NCBI RefSeq assembly: GCF_014873495.1
Contig: NZ_JADBGF010000001.1
Location: 7,812,001 to 7,876,000, forward strand
Reading direction: 5' to 3'
Length of the DNA stretch: 64,000 bases
From: Streptomyces stelliscabiei
GTDB lineage: Bacteria > Actinomycetota > Actinomycetes > Streptomycetales > Streptomycetaceae
Shown: positions 1 through 8,886 of the stretch, piece by piece
How the letters are laid out: every line of letters starts with the position of its first letter
Numbering within the stretch: the stretch's first letter is position 1
The notes under the pieces: generated by a model
The model's input: only the letters and a program-made list of their open reading frames with translations
Database searches by the model: none
Told to the model about the DNA's origin: nothing
Translations under genes and position numbers: made by a program

Positions 1-1801
1 GCGCGTCGCGGCGCAGGAACCCGGAACGGACGAGCTCGCCGTCGTTCACCACCTCGCGCACCAGCGGCGCCAGGTCCCGGCTCATCCAGGCCCGCAGCGG
101 GGCGCTGAACAGGCCCTTGGGCCGGTGGACGATCTCCCGGGGCAGGATCGAACAGGCGGCCTCCTTCAGGACGGCCTTGCCCTGCCGGCCGACGATCTTG
201 CGGTCACCGGGCACGGCGAACGCCGCCCTGACCACCTCGACGTCCACGTACGGCACCCGCACCTCCGTCGACGCGGCCATGCTGGAGCGGTCCGTGTAGG
301 CGAGGTTCAGGCCCGGCAGGAACATCCGGGCGTCGGCGAGGCACATGCGGTTGACGAAGTCGTCGAGGTCGTTGTCCCGGTAGACGTCGGCGTGCTCGGT
401 CAGCACGTCGTCGACCGTCCCGGCCAGGTCCGGATCTATCAGGCCGAGCAGCTCGTCCCGGTCGTACATGGTGTAGCTGCGCCGGAACGCGGTCTCCTCC
501 GGCAGACCGGCGAAGGAGAGGAACCGCTTCGCGAACCGCACCGACCGGTACCCCCGGCGGGCCGAGGCGACCGGCAGCCGGTCCACGGCCGCGGACAGCC
601 CGCGCCGCAGGGGCCGCGGGACGCGCTGGTAGCGCAGCGCGAGCAGATTGGCCAGGTGCTTGCGGTACCCGGCGAACAGCTCGTCGGCGCCCATCCCCGA
701 CAGCATCACCTTGACCCCGGCCTCCCGGGCGGCCTCGCAGATCAGGAAGGTGTTGATCGCGGCGGGGTCGCCGATCGGCTCGTCCAGGTGGTACGTCATG
801 TGCGGCAGCAGGTCGAGCACGTTCGGGGCGATCTCGATCTCGTGCAGGTCGACGCCGAACCGCTCGGCCACCTGCCGGGCGTAGCGCAGGTCGTCCGGCA
901 TCGCCTCGAACCTGGCGTCCTCGGCGCGGAACCCGATCGTGTAGGCGGAGATCCCGGGCCGGTCGCGGGCCGCCAGCGCCGTCAGGTAGCTGGAGTCGAG
1001 CCCGCCGGAGAGGAACGTCGCCACGGGCACGTCGGACAGCAGATGCCGCCGGGTCGACTCCTCGACGACGGCGGCGAGGTCCGGCAGCTCACCGCTCAGG
1101 GCCCGCTCCCGGCCCTCTGCGGCGACGTCCCGCAGGTTCCAGAACCGGCCGCGCTCCACCCGGCCGTCGGGCCGGCACCTCAGCCAGCTCCCCGGCGGCA
1201 GCTTCTCCGCCTCGCGGAACGCACACCGCGAGTCCGGCACCCAGTAGTACAGCAGCGAGGCCACCAGCGCCGCGTGGTCCACCTCCAGCGACCCGCCCGT
1301 CACGGCGGCCAGCGCCTTCAGCTCGGAGGCGAACACCAGCCCCTCGCCGCGCCGGAGCAGGAACAGCGGCTTGATGCCGAGCTGGTCGCGGGCGAGCACC
1401 AGCTCACCGGTGCGCTCGTCGAAGATCCCGAACGCGAACATCCCGCGCAGCCGGGGCAGGCAGTCCGTGCCCCAGCGCCGCCAGGCCTCCAGCAGCACCT
1501 CGGAGTCGGACGTACCGCGAAAGCGCACCCCGGCGCCCGTCAGCTCGGCACGCAGCTCGGGCGCGTTGTACAACTCGCCGTTGTACGTCAGGACCAGGCC
1601 GTCCGAGACCATCGGCTGGGCGCCGGTGTCGGACAGGTCGATGATGGCCAGCCGGCGGTGCCCGAGGTGCACCTCGCCGTCGCCGACGGGGTGGCTGTAG
1701 CGGCCGGCCCCGTCCGGGCCGCGGTGGGCGAGGACATCGGTGAGCCGGTCGGTCACGGCCTTCCCGTCCGGCCACCGGTACGTACCTGCGATGCCACACA
1801 T
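1..1801 (-). CDS. asnB: Asparagine synthase (glutamine-hydrolysing) family amidotransferase, C-terminus cut by window edge
   Basis: The protein begins MCGIAGTYRWPDGK, so the N-terminal nucleophile Cys2 of class II glutamine amidotransferases is present and fixes the ATG at 1799-1801. The PP-loop SGGLDS of the synthetase domain lies near residue 262. About 600 residues are visible, close to the full family length of 610-640, so only the extreme C-terminus is missing. The family transfers ammonia from glutamine to an ATP-activated carboxylate, in the cytoplasm. It starts 2 bases after the stop of the upstream Wzz-like gene and is the last visible gene of an exopolysaccharide operon. I infer that it amidates a sugar acid rather than making free asparagine, because a nucleotide-sugar dehydrogenase sits in the same operon. 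A housekeeping AsnB remains possible. Confidence 0.9.
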   Translation of the reverse strand, partial: MCGIAGTYRWPDGKAVTDRLTDVLAHRGPDGAGRYSHPVGDGEVHLGHRRLAIIDLSDTGAQPMVSDGLVLTYNGELYNAPELRAELTGAGVRFRGTSDSEVLLEAWRRWGTDCLPRLRGMFAFGIFDERTGELVLARDQLGIKPLFLLRRGEGLVFASELKALAAVTGGSLEVDHAALVASLLYYWVPDSRCAFREAEKLPPGSWLRCRPDGRVERGRFWNLRDVAAEGRERALSGELPDLAAVVEESTRRHLLSDVPVATFLSGGLDSSYLTALAARDRPGISAYTIGFRAEDARFEAMPDDLRYARQVAERFGVDLHEIEIAPNVLDLLPHMTYHLDEPIGDPAAINTFLICEAAREAGVKVMLSGMGADELFAGYRKHLANLLALRYQRVPRPLRRGLSAAVDRLPVASARRGYRSVRFAKRFLSFAGLPEETAFRRSYTMYDRDELLGLIDPDLAGTVDDVLTEHADVYRDNDLDDFVNRMCLADARMFLPGLNLAYTDRSSMAASTEVRVPYVDVEVVRAAFAVPGDRKIVGRQGKAVLKEAACSILPREIVHRPKGLFSAPLRAWMSRDLAPLVREVVNDGELVRSGFLRRDA

Positions 1802-1803
1802 GC

Positions 1804-3324
1804 CTACCGCGCCTCCTGGTCGCTGTCCGGGACCCGCTCCGCCCACATCGGCAGCCGCTCCCCCCGCCGCCTGCCCGACCCGTTCCGCACGGTGGGCCGC
1901 TCGCCGCGGCCACGCGCCGCGCCGGGCGGCCCGTCCCACAGCGTGCCGTCGGTCCGGTCCCGCGGATCGGGGTCGATGAGCACCACCCCGATCACCGCGA
2001 TGTGCTGGTCCGCGAGCTGCCGCGCCACGGTGTGCAGCCACGCGACACTGCCGTGCCCGGCACGCACGACGAGCACCGTCCGGGTGCCGAGGTACCGCAG
2101 GTCGGTCCACGCCGTGCCGGGGGCCACCGAGCCGACGCCGATCCGGCGGTCCCCGGGCGGCAGGGCCTCCGCCTGCGCGCCGCCGACCACGACCGGCTCT
2201 CCCGGCTTCGGGCGGCGGCCCGAGAGCTGCCGGCCGGGCAGCCCGTCGACGACGACCACCGGCCCCTGGGCCGCCAGCGCCCCGGCGAGGTCCAGGGCGA
2301 TCACGCTCGCGCCGCGCGCGCAGCCCAGCTCCAACAGCGACACCGGGTCCGCGGAGCCGCGGACGGCGCGGGTGAGGGACAGGGTGAGCCGTGTCCGTGC
2401 CGCCCGGGTCCGGCGGCGCCGCCACAGCCAGGGCGAGCGGTGGGGCAGTTCCGTCAGCACCGAGGCGCCGAGGTGCGCGGCGATGTCCCGGCGCAGGACG
2501 GGGCGGTCCGCCACCACCGTGCCCACCGCGGCCACCGCGATGCCGAGGGCGAGCCCGAGGACGAACCCGATCGCCGCGTCGGTGGCGAGGGTCCTCGGCA
2601 GCGAGTGCCGCACCGCGCGCGGCGCGTCCACGATCTGGGTGCCGGCGACGAGCTGGGGGGTGCCGATGCGCGCCTCGGCGGCACGCTGGTCGAAGTCGGA
2701 GATGCGGGAGGTGAGTTCGGCCCGGCGGGCGAAGAGGGACTCCATGTCGGCCGACGCGCTCGGTCCGCTCTCCGGTGTGCCGTCCCCGATCGCCTTGTTG
2801 ACCTTGGCGAGGTCGGACTTGATGCGGTCACGCTGGTCGAGCAGGGCCTTGGCCTCGGCGTTCGCGGCTTCCTGTATCCGCCGCACGTGGTCGGCGACGA
2901 ACGCGTCGGCCAGTGCCTTCGCGCGGGCCACCGCCTGCGCCTCGCTGTCCCCGGTCACCTCGATCTGCAGCATGTTGTTGGTCAGGCCGAGACCTCCGTA
3001 GTCCTCCATGAAGTCCTCGGGTTTCTCCGAGGAGCCGAGGGACTTCAGGGCCCGGCCGGCGATCCGGGTGGTCTGCAGCAGCGCGACGTCGGTGCGGATC
3101 AGCGTCCCGGGGTCGTTGGGCTGGTCCTCCTGGTGCGCCACCAGCACCTTGGTCACCGCGGTCGGCGGCGGAGGCAGCAGGACCGCCACCCCCACGCCGC
3201 CGAGCAGCCCGAGCAGTGCCATGGAGCCCCAGAGCCGGCGCCGCCTGCGCACCGCCACCACCAGCCCCTGGAGGTCCAGCAGCGGAGCGGCGGCCGACGG
3301 CTCCGCGGTCGTACTCGTCGTCAC
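1804..3324 (-). CDS. Wzz-type polysaccharide chain-length/export protein with degenerate kinase-like C-terminus
   Basis: This is a 506-residue membrane protein. A first transmembrane helix lies near residues 34-55, a second near 245-270, and a periplasmic-type coiled segment between them; this is the Wzz/polysaccharide co-polymerase plan. The cytoplasmic C-terminal part resembles the BY-kinase fold, but the expected P-loop is replaced by LGCARGASVIALDLAGAL, which lacks the GKS/T lysine, so it is probably not an active kinase. The start is GTG at 3322-3324, preceded by a strong GGGGAGG, and it overlaps the upstream gene's TGA as GTGA, which suggests translational coupling. It follows another Wzz-like gene and precedes asnB. 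Its likely role is control of chain length or export of the exopolysaccharide at the membrane. Confidence 0.8.
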   Translation of the reverse strand: MTTSTTAEPSAAAPLLDLQGLVVAVRRRRRLWGSMALLGLLGGVGVAVLLPPPPTAVTKVLVAHQEDQPNDPGTLIRTDVALLQTTRIAGRALKSLGSSEKPEDFMEDYGGLGLTNNMLQIEVTGDSEAQAVARAKALADAFVADHVRRIQEAANAEAKALLDQRDRIKSDLAKVNKAIGDGTPESGPSASADMESLFARRAELTSRISDFDQRAAEARIGTPQLVAGTQIVDAPRAVRHSLPRTLATDAAIGFVLGLALGIAVAAVGTVVADRPVLRRDIAAHLGASVLTELPHRSPWLWRRRRTRAARTRLTLSLTRAVRGSADPVSLLELGCARGASVIALDLAGALAAQGPVVVVDGLPGRQLSGRRPKPGEPVVVGGAQAEALPPGDRRIGVGSVAPGTAWTDLRYLGTRTVLVVRAGHGSVAWLHTVARQLADQHIAVIGVVLIDPDPRDRTDGTLWDGPPGAARGRGERPTVRNGSGRRRGERLPMWAERVPDSDQEAR

Positions 3325-4694
3325 CGTGCACCTCCCCTCGCGTCGTCGCCGACCGCGAGCGCCGGCGCCACGGCCTTGCGCGGAGGCCCGGCGGACCGGG
3401 TCGTACGCGCCCGGACCGGGCCGGCGAGGACGATGCCGACGATCTCGTGCTTGGCGTCCGCACACGCCTCGGCGATGCCGGCGAGTTCTCCCGCGGTCCA
3501 GCTGCCCGCGCTGAGCACGACCAGGACCCCCGACTCGCGGTCGCGGTCCGGCACCAGCGGCCGGGCCACCGGAACCCCCACCACCCGCAGCAGCGGATCG
3601 TTCCCGGCCTCGGCGACCAGCCGGTCGGCGGCCCGGCGGGCGGTCTCGTCGCCGTCGGGGACGACGACCAGCAGCCGCCGGGGGATCGGCAGCTGTTCCC
3701 GCAGCCGGGTGCACACCCGGCGGTAGCGGATCTGTCTGCTGGCCTCGTCGCCGGACGTCCGCGGGGTCGGCAGGTCCCACCGGACGTCGACGCCCAGCAG
3801 CCGGCGCAGCAGGGCCCCGGGGCCACGGCCTGCCGACCGCTGCGCGGTCCGTCCCCCGGGCACGTCGACGGCGCCCAGCAGGTCCGAGCCCAGCGCCGCG
3901 GCGATCTCCGCCTCGGTGCGCAGCCGACGGCTCATCCGGGCGGCGACGAGATGGCCGACGACCGTGAGCAGGAAGAACAGCAGGGCTCCGGCGGCGATGA
4001 GCTGGGTCCTGGTCGGCGGCGCCTCGCCGACGGGCCGGGCCGCGGACCCCATGACGACCAGGTTGGCGGCCTGCTCGTCGGCCGGGTCGGCCTGGTCCAG
4101 CTTGTCGATGGCCTCCTGCAGCGCGGTGCGCAGCTTCGCCAGCTCGGTGCGGGTCTGCACGCTCTCCACGGTCTCCCCCGAACCGGCCTGCTCGGCCAGC
4201 TCGGTGATGCGGCGGCTGGTCTTCTTCACCGTCTGCCGCAGTGCTTCGGGCGCCCCCGCGTCGGGGTCGGCGCTGTCGCCCGCTACCTGCTTGGCGAAGG
4301 CGACGAACTGCCGGGCCACCTGGTCGGAGAGGCGCTGGGCGCGCTCGGGGGTGTCGGCCGTGCCCGAGATCTTGATGATGTTCCCGTCGGTGGCCTTGGC
4401 GCTGACGTGCTCCCGCACATCGCTGCCGTCGACCCCGGTCCAGCCGAGCGCGGTGGCCGCGCGGTCGACCACCACGGAACTGGTCGCGATCTCCGCCTGC
4501 GTCAGCAGCTCGCGCTCCTCCCACGCCCCGGGCAGCAGGACCGACGCCGACGTCGTGTAACGCGGCGGAAGCAGCAGGGAGGTGCCGTGGCCGACGAGCG
4601 CGCCCACCACGGTGAGGATGATGAGCAGCCGTCGGCGCCGACGGATAATCCGCCCGATCGTGACCAGGCGTATCGTGTCATCGCTCAACTGCAC
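3321..4694 (-). CDS. Wzz-type polysaccharide co-polymerase protein
   Basis: The product is 457 residues and starts with GTG (residues MQLSDDTIRLV). A transmembrane helix near residues 24-44 is followed by a typical Wzz N-terminal region (YTTSASVLL), a long extracytoplasmic helical part, and a second helix near 232-252. The cytoplasmic tail has a Rossmann-like stretch, VVVPDGDETARRAADRL, at the place where BY-kinases carry a Walker A motif, but no GxxGxGKS is present. It overlaps the glycosyltransferase upstream by 10 bases and the next Wzz-like gene by 4, so the three are one transcript. In the family these proteins set polymer length or form the inner-membrane part of an exporter. Having two such proteins side by side with degenerate kinase tails is unusual. 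Confidence 0.8.
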   Translation of the reverse strand: MQLSDDTIRLVTIGRIIRRRRRLLIILTVVGALVGHGTSLLLPPRYTTSASVLLPGAWEERELLTQAEIATSSVVVDRAATALGWTGVDGSDVREHVSAKATDGNIIKISGTADTPERAQRLSDQVARQFVAFAKQVAGDSADPDAGAPEALRQTVKKTSRRITELAEQAGSGETVESVQTRTELAKLRTALQEAIDKLDQADPADEQAANLVVMGSAARPVGEAPPTRTQLIAAGALLFFLLTVVGHLVAARMSRRLRTEAEIAAALGSDLLGAVDVPGGRTAQRSAGRGPGALLRRLLGVDVRWDLPTPRTSGDEASRQIRYRRVCTRLREQLPIPRRLLVVVPDGDETARRAADRLVAEAGNDPLLRVVGVPVARPLVPDRDRESGVLVVLSAGSWTAGELAGIAEACADAKHEIVGIVLAGPVRARTTRSAGPPRKAVAPALAVGDDARGGAR

Positions 4695-6022
4695 GGCCTC
4701 GTTCCCGGCCCGTCCGTGTCGCTCGCCGAGGCCGTGTCGCTCGCCGTGTCCGTACCGCTCGCCCCGTCGGTACCGCTCGCCCCGTCCGTGTCGCTCGCCG
4801 GGGCCGGGAAACTGTCGCCGCAGGCCGCGGCGTACGCGGCGAGCAGCGACCGCTGGGAGTTGCGCCAGGAGAGCGCCCCGCCGATCCGCTCCTGACCGAT
4901 CTTGCCCATCTGGGCCCGCTGCTCCGGATCGTCCATGAGCCGCGCGATGAGCCCGGCGAAGGCGGCCTCGTCTTTGGCCGGCGCGTAGACGGCGGCCTCA
5001 CCGGCGGAGACCCGCGCCTCCCGGAGGTCGAACGAGACGATCGGCCGGCCCATGACCATGTACTCCAGGACCTTGTTCATGGTCGACACGTCGTTGAGCG
5101 GATTGTGCGGGTCGGGGGAGAGGCACACGTCCGCGGTGGACAGGTAGCGCGCCAGGTCGGCGTCCGGGACACGGCCGGTGAACTGCACCTGCTCCGCGAG
5201 CCCGAGCCGCCGGGACAGCTCCACCATCGCGTCGAAGGTGTCGCCGGCGCCGACGAACACCGCGTGCCAGTCGCTCCGTCCGACCTCGTCGCGCAGCTTC
5301 GCCAGCGCCCGCAGGGCGTAGTCGACGCCGTCCTGCGGGCCCATGACGCCGAGGTAGCACAGCAGATGGGGCTTGCCGCGCTTCAACTCCGGCTCGGGCG
5401 GCACGGGGTGGAAGCGGTCGGTGTCGGGCGCGCTGCGCACCACGAAGACGTCCTCGGGCCGCTTGCCGCCGCGGCGCACGGCGACGTCCCGGTAGCTCTC
5501 GTTCGTGGCGAGCACGACGTCCGCGGCCCGGTAGGTCCGCCGCTCCAGCGCGCACACGGCCCGGTAGAGCAGGTCCTCGCCGCGGTCGAACCGCGACAGG
5601 TACAGCTCGGGCACCAGGTCGTGCTGGTCGAAGACGAAACGCGCGCCGCGCCGCTTCATCCACAGGGCGGGCAGGAACAGCAGGTCGGGCGGGTTGCAGG
5701 CGTGGACCACGTCGACCGGTCCGACCTTGCGGGCCAGCCGGACCGTGTGCCACAACGCCGAGCCGTACTCCCGCAGATAGCCGGACGGGCCGCCCGTGGC
5801 CGCGCGCAACGGGTAGCGGTGGATCCGCACCCCGTCGATCTCCGCCTCCGGCTCGGTGTCCCGCTTGGTCCCCTGCGGACAGATGACGTGCACCGTCCAG
5901 CCCGCGTCGCGCAGCGTCGTGCACTCCTGCCACACCCGCCGGTCGAACGGCACCGACAGGTTCTCCACCAGAATCAGCGCACGCCGGTCCGGCCGGCCGT
6001 CACGCGTCGTGTCACCAGGCAA
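4685..6022 (-). CDS. GT4-family glycosyltransferase
   Basis: This 445-residue protein has the GT-B/GT4 layout. The N-terminal domain carries LSVPFDRRVWQECTTLRDAG and the acceptor-side HDLVPELYLSRFDRG. The C-terminal donor domain contains GRVPDADLARYLSTADVCLS and the conserved acidic region around VSFDLREARVSAGEAA. It should add a sugar from a nucleotide donor to the lipid-linked repeat unit at the cytoplasmic face of the membrane; the sugar cannot be read from sequence. It overlaps the dehydrogenase gene upstream by 11 bases and the Wzz-like gene downstream by 10. The last 35 or so residues are a low-complexity Asp/Thr/Ser/Ala/Gly tail encoded by short DNA repeats. This tail is outside the fold and is probably a dispensable extension. 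Confidence 0.88.
   Translation of the reverse strand: MPGDTTRDGRPDRRALILVENLSVPFDRRVWQECTTLRDAGWTVHVICPQGTKRDTEPEAEIDGVRIHRYPLRAATGGPSGYLREYGSALWHTVRLARKVGPVDVVHACNPPDLLFLPALWMKRRGARFVFDQHDLVPELYLSRFDRGEDLLYRAVCALERRTYRAADVVLATNESYRDVAVRRGGKRPEDVFVVRSAPDTDRFHPVPPEPELKRGKPHLLCYLGVMGPQDGVDYALRALAKLRDEVGRSDWHAVFVGAGDTFDAMVELSRRLGLAEQVQFTGRVPDADLARYLSTADVCLSPDPHNPLNDVSTMNKVLEYMVMGRPIVSFDLREARVSAGEAAVYAPAKDEAAFAGLIARLMDDPEQRAQMGKIGQERIGGALSWRNSQRSLLAAYAAACGDSFPAPASDTDGASGTDGASGTDTASDTASASDTDGPGTRPCS
4711..4801. repeat. Short imperfect tandem repeats encoding the glycosyltransferase tail
   Basis: Units such as GTGTCGCTCGCC and GTACCGCTCGCCCCGTC recur with a period of about 18 bases. They stay in frame with the glycosyltransferase and encode (S/G)TD(G/T)AS-type units at its C-terminus. 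Such arrays can vary in copy number by slippage without breaking the reading frame. Confidence 0.7.
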
Positions 6023-7328
6023 GGCCCATGTACCCCGGTTCGGTCCGGCGCGCGTCGGCGTCGGGAAGGTGGACGAGATCGACGATCACATGGCCGTCGC
6101 CGTGGGGCAGTGCCGACAGCACCTCCGGGTCCCTGGTCCCGACCAGGAGCACGTCGGCGTGTTCGAGCACCTCGTCGACGGAGTCCGCGAGCAGCTGCGC
6201 GAGGTGCGGCAGCCGGGTCTCGATGTACTCGCGGTTCGCGCCGAGCAGCCGGGACAGGCTCACGTTGGCGTCGTAGATCTTCAGGTCGTACCCCTTGCCG
6301 AACAGCCTCTCCGCCAGTTCGACCAGCGGGCTCTCGCGGAGGTCGTCGGTGCCGGGCTTGAAGGACAGCCCGAACAGTCCGGCCCGGCGCTTTCCGGTGC
6401 GCTCGACCATCTCCACCGCCCGCTGCAGATGGTCGGCGTTGGAGGGCAGCACATGGGACAGGATGGGTACCGAGACGTCGGCCCGCCGCGCCGCGTGCAC
6501 CAGGCTGCGCAGGTCCTTGGGCAGGCACGAGCCGCCGAAGGCGAAGCCGGGCCGCAGGTAGGCGGGGCTGATGTTCAGCTTGCGGTCGGCCAGGAACACG
6601 TCGATCACCTGGTGCGAGTCGACCCCGAGGGCCTGGCACACCGCGCCCAGTTCGTTCGCGAAGCCGATCTTGAGGCCGTGGAACGCGTTGTCCGCGTACT
6701 TGATCGCCTCGGCCGTCGGGACCGGCACCCGGAACACCTCGCCGGGCAGGCCGTCGTACAGCGCCAGCACCGCGTCGCCGCTCGCCGGGTCCAGCTCACC
6801 GATGACGGTCTTGGGCGGGTCGAAGAAGTCCCGCACGCTCGTGCCCTCGCGCAGGAACTCCGGGTTGACCGCGACCCCGACGTCCACCCCGGCCGTGCCG
6901 CCGACGTACTTCTCCAGGATCGGCACCAGCAGGTTCAGACAGGTGCCCGGGAGCATGGTGCTGCGGAACACGACCGTGTGCCGCCCGCCCCGCTCGGCGA
7001 GCGCGGCGCCGATCTCCTCGGTGACCCGCTCCAAGTAGGTGGTGCACAGGCTGCCGTTGGGCTCCGAGGGCGTGCCCACGCAGACCAGCGACACCTCGCT
7101 GTCCATGATCGCCTCGCGGACGTCGGCGGTGGCGCGCAACGCCCCGGTCCGCACGACCTCGGCGATCAGTTCGCCGATCCGCTCCTCCACCACCGGGGCC
7201 TTGCCGTCGTTGACCAGGTCCACCTTCACCTGGTTCACGTCCACCCCGACGACCTCGTGCCCCATGCTGGCCAGGCACGCGGCCGACACACAGCCCACGT
7301 AGCCGAGCCCGAAAACGCTGACTCTCAT
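6012..7328 (-). CDS. UDP-glucose/GDP-mannose dehydrogenase family (AlgD-like) nucleotide-sugar dehydrogenase
   Basis: The product is 438 residues. It opens with the NAD-binding Rossmann motif MRVSVFGLGYVGCVSAAC. The catalytic cysteine lies in GFAFGGSCLPKD near residue 269, and the C-terminal motif GLSFKPGTDDLRESPLVEL is present. The phrases RPGFAFGGSCLPKD and FKPGTDDLRESPLVELAE are closer to GDP-mannose 6-dehydrogenase (AlgD) than to typical UDP-glucose dehydrogenases, but the substrate is not certain. It oxidises a nucleotide hexose twice to the uronic acid, using 2 NAD+. The start is the ATG at 7326-7328 behind GGGGAGGAACGTC; an open frame continues upstream but without a better start. It is the second gene of the exopolysaccharide operon and supplies the acidic sugar that asnB might amidate. 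Confidence 0.9.
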   Translation of the reverse strand: MRVSVFGLGYVGCVSAACLASMGHEVVGVDVNQVKVDLVNDGKAPVVEERIGELIAEVVRTGALRATADVREAIMDSEVSLVCVGTPSEPNGSLCTTYLERVTEEIGAALAERGGRHTVVFRSTMLPGTCLNLLVPILEKYVGGTAGVDVGVAVNPEFLREGTSVRDFFDPPKTVIGELDPASGDAVLALYDGLPGEVFRVPVPTAEAIKYADNAFHGLKIGFANELGAVCQALGVDSHQVIDVFLADRKLNISPAYLRPGFAFGGSCLPKDLRSLVHAARRADVSVPILSHVLPSNADHLQRAVEMVERTGKRRAGLFGLSFKPGTDDLRESPLVELAERLFGKGYDLKIYDANVSLSRLLGANREYIETRLPHLAQLLADSVDEVLEHADVLLVGTRDPEVLSALPHGDGHVIVDLVHLPDADARRTEPGYMGLAW

Positions 7329-7407
7329 GACGTTCCTCCCCCAGGCAGGCCCCCACGGCCTGCGGTCCGCGCGTCGGCGGCACGGTCGAGTTGCAGTCCC
7401 CGGCACA

Positions 7408-8886
7408 TCAGTAGGCCCCCTGCCCGTGGATCACCGCGCGCAGCGTCTTCCAGAGGATCACGCTGTCCAGGGCGAGCGACCAGTCCTCCACGTACCGCAG
7501 GTCCAGCCGCACCGCCTCCTCCCAGGACAGGTCGCTGCGTCCGCTGATCTGCCACAGACCGGTGAGGCCGGGCTTGACCAGCAGCCGCCGCCGGATGTCC
7601 GGGCCGTACGCGGCGGACTCCTCCGGCAGCGGGGGCCGCGGACCGACGAGCGACATCGATCCGGTCAGCACGTTGAGGAGCTGGGGGAGTTCGTCGAGCG
7701 AGTACCGGCGCAGCACCGTCCCCACCCGGGTCACCCGCGGATCCCGGCGGAGCTTGAACAGCGGACCGGCGCCCTCGTTGCGGTCGGCCAGCGCGTCGCG
7801 GACCCCGTGCGCGCCGGCGACCATGGTGCGGAACTTGAGAATGGTGAACTCGCGGCCGTCCTTGCCGACCCTGCGCTGGTGGTAGAACGCCCCACCTCGG
7901 CTGTCCACCAGCACGAGCAGGGCGACGAGGGCCATCAGCGGCGCGAAGAGCAGCAGCAGAATCGTTGCGCCTATGCGGTCGACGACCTCTTTGACCGCCC
8001 GGCGGCCGCCGGTGAAGGTCGGCATGCTGACCCGCAGCAGCGGGATCCCGAGCACCGCGTCGACGTGCAGCCGGGGGCCGGCCACCTCCATCAGCACGGG
8101 GGCCACGACCATCTCGGCGTCGCTGCCCTCCAGGTTCCAGGCGAGGCGCTGCAGCCGGTGCGGTGACCAGTGCGGGTCCGGGGTGACCGCGACGACGCGG
8201 TAGCCGTCGCGGCGGACATGGCCCGCGACGTCCGCCAGCCGGCCGACGACCGGCACGCCGTCCAGATACTCGCCGCCGAACCCGAGTCCGTCCGTGGTGC
8301 ACACCGCGTCCACCCGCCAGCCGAGGTGGGGGAACTTGCGGGTGCGGGCGATCAGATCGCGCACGGTCGCCGGGCTCCCGGCGGCGAGCACCGGTCTCAG
8401 ACACCGGCCTTCCTTCCGCTGTCTGTGCAGCGAAAGGCGCAGCAGATACCGCACGGTCATGGTGACCAGCGCGATCGCGGGAATCGCGACGAAGATCCAC
8501 AATTTGATGTTGCGCGAGGTGAGAGCGATTCCGCCCAGCGCCAGTACGACGGTCGCCGTGAACAGCGAGCGTCCGAGCCGACGGAATTCCTCGGCACCCT
8601 GACCGAGCACGGCGGGAGCCCAGGAACGGCTCACCGCGAGCGCGCCCAGCACCAGAAGTTCGGTGCCGAATGCGAGAATTCCCCACTTCTCGTGCCAGTT
8701 GGCCGCGTCCCGGGCCCCGAAGAAATTGCCGATCGCCGCCACCACGCTGGCCGTGGCCACGGTGTCGCTGGTGATCACGGTACGTCGGTACCGCTGCTCC
8801 CATTCGATCGTGGTCCGGCTGATGGCCCCGTCCGCCAGACGCCCCCGCGCCGATGGAAACGGGCTGACCAATTCCCCTTGCCGCAC
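7408..8886 (-). CDS. Exopolysaccharide polyprenyl-phosphate glycosylphosphotransferase (WbaP/WcaJ type)
   Basis: This is about 492 residues with hydrophobic helices in the N-terminal half, a middle CoA-binding-like domain, and the conserved catalytic domain at the C-terminus. Signatures include the region around KDGREFTILKFRTM, LRRYSLDELPQLLNVLTG, SMSLVGPRPPLPEE and KPGLTGLWQISGRSDLSWEE. It transfers a sugar-1-phosphate from a nucleotide sugar to undecaprenyl phosphate and so starts the repeat unit at the membrane. The start is uncertain: I chose GTG at 8884-8886 behind GGGGGG; an in-frame ATG at 8965 gives a 519-residue form with a poorly conserved leader. It is the first gene of the operon, 79 bases before the dehydrogenase gene. 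Confidence 0.88.
   Translation of the reverse strand: MRQGELVSPFPSARGRLADGAISRTTIEWEQRYRRTVITSDTVATASVVAAIGNFFGARDAANWHEKWGILAFGTELLVLGALAVSRSWAPAVLGQGAEEFRRLGRSLFTATVVLALGGIALTSRNIKLWIFVAIPAIALVTMTVRYLLRLSLHRQRKEGRCLRPVLAAGSPATVRDLIARTRKFPHLGWRVDAVCTTDGLGFGGEYLDGVPVVGRLADVAGHVRRDGYRVVAVTPDPHWSPHRLQRLAWNLEGSDAEMVVAPVLMEVAGPRLHVDAVLGIPLLRVSMPTFTGGRRAVKEVVDRIGATILLLLFAPLMALVALLVLVDSRGGAFYHQRRVGKDGREFTILKFRTMVAGAHGVRDALADRNEGAGPLFKLRRDPRVTRVGTVLRRYSLDELPQLLNVLTGSMSLVGPRPPLPEESAAYGPDIRRRLLVKPGLTGLWQISGRSDLSWEEAVRLDLRYVEDWSLALDSVILWKTLRAVIHGQGAY

Noticed and set aside
125..3001. Very long plus-strand open frame opposite the asparagine synthase and Wzz genes
   Set aside because: Composition is Arg/Pro/Gly/His shadow text typical of the antisense of high-GC genes; there are no domains, and the minus strand has clear conserved proteins.
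4711..4801. CRISPR-like array
   Set aside because: Period of about 18 bases, no unique spacers, and the repeats are coding and in frame.
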